Position numbers and translations under genes: made by a program. Positions 58,039-64,000 of a DNA stretch of 64,000 nucleotides are shown in pieces. Numbering within the stretch: position 1 is the stretch's first letter; every line of letters starts with the position of its first letter. The notes beneath the pieces were generated by a model, which did no database searches, was not told the DNA's origin, and saw only the letters and a list, made by a program, of their open reading frames with translations. The DNA is from Pestalotiopsis fici W106-1 (Eukaryota; Ascomycota; Sordariomycetes; Amphisphaeriales; Sporocadaceae): assembly GCF_000516985.1 (NCBI RefSeq), contig NW_006917091.1, positions 2,084,333-2,148,332 on the forward strand. Reading direction: 5' to 3'.

Positions 58039-59314
58039 TTAAATGTCGGTATGGTTGATGATATATCTAACTCTGGCTTCCAGCCACGCCGTATTGCCCC
58101 AGAACCCCCAGCTGGCCTGAAATCGTAACCAGTCGACAAGGGCTACTTCCCAATGCTTGACGAACAAATCCCAAGGGTAGTCTCTACCGCTGACGGCCTT
58201 GAGAGCCTGTAGGTAGTATGAAAGTAGTCGTGACTCCCCCGGCTGCATCTCCAGCTCCTGGCCTTCCAGCTGTTCATCATCGGCGTCGTGACCTCCGACA
58301 AGCATGGACAGGGGCACCGAGCACGTAAACAGCTTTGCCAGATCGCAGACACCAAGGCCGAAGCCGACATACTGAAAGTCAACGAACGCGACGCTGCGGC
58401 CGTCGGCAGAAGCAAACATGTTTTCCGACTTGACGTCGCCGTGGATCAGGGTCTCGTACTCGAACGCTGGGCCTGGGTTGGACGAGTTCATGGTTGGTGC
58501 CAAGTACGTAGCCACACGTTCAGCCAGCGATGGGCCGCCCCCGGACGAAGGCGAGCACAGTACAGCAGACCATTCAGAGTCGTCATCGCGTGCCAGGGCT
58601 TCATATTCTCTGCGCCGTGTCGCAAGATAGGTATAGCCGCCGTTTAGCCAAACCCCCTTGACGTCAAACTGCGCCCGCTCTTCTGGTGAAGAGCTGGCCC
58701 TGCCAATGTTGGAGACACTGCGCCTCTGCTGCTTTGCGGCTTCCTCGAGAGGAGGTTGGAGGGCGTGATTCCTTTGACGAATCTGGACGGCCGTGTTCCA
58801 AGAATACCCGTGAAAGCCGGCCAGCCAGTCGAGTGCGGCAAAGACCTGCTCCGAGTTGAGATGGCCGCGCTTCTCAAGGGCCACTGGAAAGGCAGTGAGT
58901 GGCTTGATGGCGGGAGTCGACGACGACGACTTGAGATCCTTCAACACAATTGCTGTGGTCTGGCCGTCATTGATGCTGGCGATACACTCTGCCACGGCCA
59001 CGGATTCGGGCAGCAAAGGTGCCAGATGCGTATAAAAGTACTGCTCTACCTGGTAGGACAGCACCTTGCGAATGTGTCCCTCATCGGTGATGTCGGCCGA
59101 GGTTGGAGGGGAGATATACTTTAGGATCAACGACGTGCTCTTCTCTCCTGTTCCTGCTCCTCGTCGGCCTGGTGCGGCTTGGACGGCGCAGATGTGGCCA
59201 TAGCCCGCCCAGAGAGATTGGATCGTTCTGCAAGAGATGAGCTCAAGGTCTCTTTGAGCAAGCAGCGACGAGGCAATGTCAGCAACGGATACGGCGGCGG
59301 GAGACATGCTATTG

Positions 59315-59351
<37 letters not shown>

Positions 59352-59568
59352 CATGGCCAAGGTCTTGATTCTGTTTCTGATCCTGGCCTTGATCGTCTTG
59401 GGCGGCAGCGGCAGCAGTGGGGTTGTTAGTAGCAATAGTGGGCGCTGAGTCGGGCCCCGGGGTGCTGAAAAAGCCAGCGGAGTCGCCGAGGATGGCGCGC
59501 AGCCAGAGCAAGAGGAATGACAAAATCGCGGCGACGAGGAGATGAGTCTGAACAGAGCTGCGCACCAT
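58039..59568 (-). CDS. Membrane-anchored kinase-like protein (choline kinase / CHK-like fold), single exon
   Basis: 509 residues in one frame. An N-terminal hydrophobic segment (about 9-27, LLVAAILSFLLLWLRAIL) suggests a signal anchor. A low-complexity linker rich in Gln, Asp and a run of 12 Ser (about 75-86) follows. The kinase-like domain carries LILKYISPP (a lysine in the ATP-site position), the catalytic loop HGDVKSEN (376-383) and the metal site VDFQYVGFG (396-404). HGDxxxxN with DFQ is the pattern of aminoglycoside/choline/CHK-type small-molecule kinases, not protein kinases. The substrate is unknown. It lies convergent to the peroxygenase. Confidence 0.8.
59311..59350. repeat. CTG trinucleotide repeat coding poly-Ser
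   Basis: (CTG)n on the plus strand reads AGC on the coding strand and encodes the Ser run of the kinase-like protein. Confidence 0.85.
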
Positions 59569-60047
59569 CTTTTATCTCCTTCCTTCTTCCAACTCACACC
59601 AAGAAGGTCAGTTCTTCATCGTCCCTAGGCTGTCTCTCACAGCTAAATGGGTACGTACGTCTCTGATTGCGGAGAGTTTCCATGTACTTTCGATTGCCCC
59701 GAGGCAACCTAGAAGAGTTGGACCAAGAAGCCATGACTCTGCCCCACTATATTCAACGACTAATAAACCAACCAAGCTGGGTTATACATGACTACTACGA
59801 TATATTGTAAAAAGCGGAATCAACTACATACTTGGTACCCAGATTTCTTCCCTCTTTCTTTTCAAGGTTTCATTCTACTACTAATTCGCATATTATATAT
59901 ATATAAGTACTCTATTTACTTCTACTTGTGTCTAATCTTGGCAGTATATATTAGGTATACATATTCTGGGAGAATTTGTGTCCTGTTACGCAGGCTGTGG
60001 CACACTTCGCGATGAGAGCTGTGCTTTCTAACCTCTTGTTGCTCGTT
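59569..60047. other. Intergenic, AT-rich in part, no gene seen
   Basis: 480 bp holding the upstream region of the kinase-like gene and the 3' region of the MFS gene. Positions about 59,880-59,960 are rich in TATA repeats. No frame with a recognisable domain. Confidence 0.5.
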
Positions 60048-62010
60048 CTACAGACCGAGTTTGGACCGGCTGCGAATGCGTTCACCAAAGACGAAAAACA
60101 TGACGGGAATAGGCACAAGCCCCAACGCAATAAAGGCCAGTAGGCTGTTTCCCCATCCGAGCCCCATAGCGTTGTACATCTGTAACCCGCCTAGAGGCAG
60201 CAGAGCTCCTAGCAACGAGCGCATCACTGTCAAGGCTGCAGTGACCGACGCGGCCTGTCTCGGGTATGCGTCCAAAAGGTAATTTTGCACCGGCATCTAG
60301 GAACAAGGTCATCATGCGTCAGTCGACTAGTCTGCCCGATTGTCTACTCTGCCCGTGTCTGCCTTGTTGCTGGGATATGGGAGGTGCTGCTCTGACTTAC
60401 CATGATGCCCATTAGACCAGCAGAAAAGACCACCACTCCGAGCATGGGGACAATCCAGTGAACTCCCTTCTCTGTCGTCCAGCCGTATATGAAGAGCCCT
60501 ACCGGTAATGCGAGGCCGCTCGGGATGGTGAGGACCGGCGCCAGCCGATACTCTGGCTTGTGAACAATTCCCGCCGCATTGTTCCGCTTTACCATTGCAT
60601 CCGTGAGCGGGCCAAAGCCCACGACGCCAAACATCATGCCGAGTCCTGCGGGGAGAAATGCCAAACCACTGGTGCCTTCGTCGAACCCATATCTCTCTGG
60701 GTACACGAATGAAAAGGTCGTGAACAGCAAATAGAGGATTCCGTACGCGACGGCGACATATAACGAGTTGAGAGTCACGATTGGCACAAGCAACAAGAGC
60801 TTGACTGGGCGTATAATCGCCATTTTGATTTGGTCACTGGCCGAGGCCCGGCCCGGCGATACACCACCTGACTCGCCATTATCCAGCTGTTTGCGAAGCT
60901 GGCGCGCTTTTCTCTTGAGCAGAATAGGAGGAAATGTCTCGTCGAGGAAAGAGTAGGATATAGGAACGAAGATGCCCGACTGTTGACGTGTGGTCAGTTT
61001 CCGTGTCGCGGAGAGTTATGGGGACCAGAGAGAAGCGGCTGCTGTCTCGTCATAATCATTAGCCTACCAGGATAAGAAGAAGCCAATATACCCATCGCCA
61101 TCCAGCGGCTCGTATGAGATAACCCCCAGCAACTGGGCCAATACACTAGAATGTCAAAAGGTCAGCCATTTTTATTTTTTTTAAATCTCCACTGGTACCT
61201 GGGTCTAGCAGCAGGCTACCTTTCCTCGTAGCTATCGTACAGTGAAGTTGACAAGGCGAAACAAAAAGACGAGGCTGTTGTGGATCAGGAAATCTGCTTA
61301 CGGGACCCAGCAGAGGACCCATGGCCCACGCCGACAAGGCTCTGCCGCGCATTTCGACAGGCATCATGTCTGCAATGCTTCCGCTTCCTATTGTAAGGGG
61401 GACCGAGCCGGCTAGGCCCATCAAAAAACGAAATGCTAGCAGCATGCCCAGGCCGTTGCTGAGCGCGACCCCCATGGTGAAGATGGCAAAGAGTACGTTG
61501 CCGGCCACGTATAGCAGCCGTCGACCATAGATCTCACTCAAGGGTGCGGCAAGAAGTGGACCAAATGCAAAGCCAAGGACATATATGGACAGGAGGAATG
61601 TTGCCGTGATGCTCGATGTACTGCGGAACTCGACCATGATACTTGGGATACCTGGCGCAAACATGGAGGATCCAAGGGGACTGCCATTTTGTCAGCTCCA
61701 CGGATATTTATAACAAAGGAAGACTGAAAAAATACGTGACAAGAGTCAGGATCGACAAGATTGATATGTTTGTCCACTTCTTCCTATCTGGCCAGTTCAT
61801 GGGATTTTGGGGGTCGTCAGGACCATCCCAGCCGACAACGAGAGGTCCAGAATCGCTGCGAGGCTCCTCTTTTGTCATGGCGGCCTCGACATCGGCTTCG
61901 TTGCCTTGTCCGGAAGTCAAGTCACCCTCTTGAATTCCTGAACCCATCGTCGTCGTCTTCTCGGGCGAATCTACAGTGGTTCCAAAAACCTGGTCAGCGA
62001 CCTTGGCCAT
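60048..62010 (-). CDS. MFS drug:H+ antiporter (DHA1 family), five exons
   Basis: Proton-coupled multidrug exporter with 12 expected membrane helices. I infer exons 62010-61736, 61680-61302, 61145-61068, 60979-60401 and 60296-60048, all GT-AG, giving 519 residues. The N-terminal cytoplasmic tail ends in [16 protein letters not shown], the signature preceding helix 1 in fungal DHA1 pumps. The loop 2-3 motif is PLSEIYGRR. The antiporter motif C region is [19 protein letters not shown]. The central loop ([19 protein letters not shown]) separates the two halves. The last exon ends in [12 protein letters not shown]. Substrate cannot be deduced. Confidence 0.93.
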
Positions 62011-64000
62011 TCTGGCCTACCGTTGGTGTCAAACTCAACCTTGTGAAGTCTTGGTTGTGAAGGTGCCGCGTACAAAAGACGAGAAAGCCCGGAAATATGG
62101 ATGATGTCAAGGAATGATGATGGTCATTTGAGCCCGCTGAAATAGAGAGAGATAGAGACACCACAGTAGAACAGAGATTATTGAATGAGGGAAGGCCGAG
62201 AGGATAGAAAAGGAAAAAATAACAAGCGAACACGAACTCGAGAGCGCCATGTTTTTTCCCTTATATTTGCGGTGGAAAGCACCGAAGAGCTTGCAATGAA
62301 ATGTGCACGAGTGAGTGGTCATTAATTTACGGGGGTAGCTCTCAATGCAGTCATCACGTACTATGTATCTTGGATTATACATGTGGTTCGGGTCACAGCC
62401 AATTCCGTGTTTGCACTTATGTAAGTTGCATACACAGCTGACATTTGTCCAGGACCCATTGGGCAACAGAGATGGGGAATTTATGCAACGCGCCTTTGCG
62501 GCGTATTTGTGCAGCCCGGGGAGTCATATGAACTGAACCAGTGGCTTGTAATCTTCCGTGATCCGAGACGCCACGTCCAGGGCGCTTTACCCATATAGGC
62601 GTATCATGTACTACTAGGACTATTGACCTGATTGACATTGATGAAACTCGTTGCCCGAGCTGTCCTCATGTTATTATTTGGCTTCCAAGACACATTCAAG
62701 CTTTAGTGAGAGCATATAGGCTTGATGATGGAAAAGTTTGTCCGGTCGACTCGCGAGAAGGAAAGGGAAACTGCAATTTGGCCATGTTCACATGGGACAG
62801 TGGTCAGCTGGTTGGTCTGGCTGTTCCGAGGAGTGCATGGATAAGAGATTGAGGCCCGAGAGTTAATTGTATTACATATTGGAGATGGAGAAAATGAAAT
62901 AAATAAAGAATAAAAAGGCCCAAACCAGTCTTGGAGTAGCCTAGCCACCAAGGCACCCAGGGAGCCGCCGAGTTTGTAATCCAGCTATGCTACACACACA
63001 ATACACAGGTATGCATATCTCGTCTGTTCATTTGGTGTATCAAAAATCTGGGGGATAGTGTTTCTCGTTGCCATCGCTTTAGCGGCCGGTTATTGTGTGA
63101 AAACACACTTACAGAGTACATGTATCGGCAGTGTCCTGAATATAATATCCGCAATTGGGCGACAGCCATACATAATACGCACACCAAGACAAATTGAAAT
63201 GTACCGTGACTACGTAGGCTTCCATTATGAACCAGCGCATTTCCTAATAGCTTCACAAGGTACCACTTTTCGCTCCCCCAGTGAACAAGTACAAAATACG
63301 GAGCATATACTAGGTATTATGTAGTGGTAATATCATGTTTCTCCACCTGGAATGTTGAACAAGCATAATGACCACATAACACCCACTTTATCTCTCCGGC
63401 GAGGAGAAAAGAGAGAGCAAGGAAAGAAGAAGGTAAATATATACTTAATTTATTGCCATGTAAGAAGAGATTACGTGCTTGACCATGGGAAAATTATACT
63501 TGAAAGCCGCCCTTGATATACAGACCTGCTTATTCTCTCCCACTTTGATTGTGCCTTTTACATCTTGTATCTATCTTCATGTTCTTATTAACTACCTAGG
63601 TACCAAAGCTACAGGCAACAATCCTGCCGCCGCCCGCTTGGTTCGAGATCAAACCACATCAGCAGTGACGGTGCTCCATTCCCTCCGGTGCTCCCCCCTC
63701 CCCGCAATGAACCCCGCCCTGAACCCCAACCTACACGCACCTAACCTAGGTAGAGTATACATAACGCAAATCCCATAATCATGTGCGGAGAGATTGATTG
63801 AAGTCAGAGGGAAAGTCACTTTGGACGCCCCTCATCATGAAACGGGTCGACCCCCATTGCTCATTACTAGGTACTTGCATGATTGCTCGTTGCAAAGTGG
63901 AGTAGCAGTCCAGAGAGAGGCCATGAAAGAATAGTCCAAGAACCCAAAGAAACCCAGATAATTGTGCTTGCAAACTCATCTTCTCTGCCAATTCCTCACA
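62011..64000. other. About 2 kb without a recognisable gene
   Basis: This region contains the MFS promoter (62,011 rightwards, with GA-rich stretches near 62,140-62,230) and sequence of normal GC content. Open frames of 60-119 codons exist on both strands, but none has a domain, splice-consistent extension or composition that supports a gene. A gene starting beyond the window cannot be excluded. Confidence 0.5.

Noticed and set aside
63479..63778. Plus-strand 99-codon frame near the right end
   Set aside because: No domain, biased proline-rich tail and no splice-supported extension.

Overview
The window is nuclear DNA of a filamentous ascomycete, most likely a Sordariomycete. Its genes carry short 50-160 bp introns with fungal splice sites, and the gene families are typical of these fungi: a PDR-type ABC transporter, a DHA1 drug:H+ antiporter, a heme-thiolate peroxygenase and a fungal GT28 glycosyltransferase. 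A central AT-rich block has lost nearly all CpA/TpG but kept CpG, which is the signature of repeat-induced point mutation (RIP).

Layout. Positions 1-11,658 are ordinary GC-balanced DNA: a full-size PDR ABC transporter (minus), a kinesin-14-like motor (minus) and a FAD monooxygenase (plus) whose last codons touch the AT block. Positions 11,659-52,591 form an isochore of about 41 kb with no intact host gene. It is a stack of transposons: an inverted pair of RIP-degraded Ty3/gypsy elements (14.1-21.5 kb plus, 25.9-31.0 kb minus) with a truncated Ty1/copia element between them; a third gypsy family scattered over 37.3-50.2 kb; a near-complete hAT transposon (38,906-42,240) that contains a 100-N gap; at least ten hAT-type MITEs; solo LTRs of two families; and a complete 525-bp TRIM (miniature LTR retrotransposon). 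Many insertions were delimited to the base by target-site duplications: 8 bp for hAT/MITE and 5 bp for LTR elements. Positions 52,592-64,000 are GC-balanced again: a GT28 sterol-glucosyltransferase-like gene (minus), a peroxygenase/chloroperoxidase (plus), a membrane-anchored kinase-like protein (minus), a DHA1 MFS transporter (minus), and about 2 kb with no recognisable gene.

How it works together. The flanking genes (efflux pumps, FAD monooxygenase, peroxygenase, glycosyltransferase) are of the kind used for xenobiotic or secondary-metabolite handling, but no core biosynthetic enzyme is present, so a gene cluster is not shown. The strongest biology is in the block. A TRIM and its solo LTRs can be tied by sequence to one gypsy family as probable parent. 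A MITE can be tied to the hAT element as probable source. Nested insertions with readable target duplications give a relative chronology, and different RIP loads separate old from younger insertions. Both genes bordering the block point into it and end exactly at its edges with AT-rich, apparently eroded C-termini.
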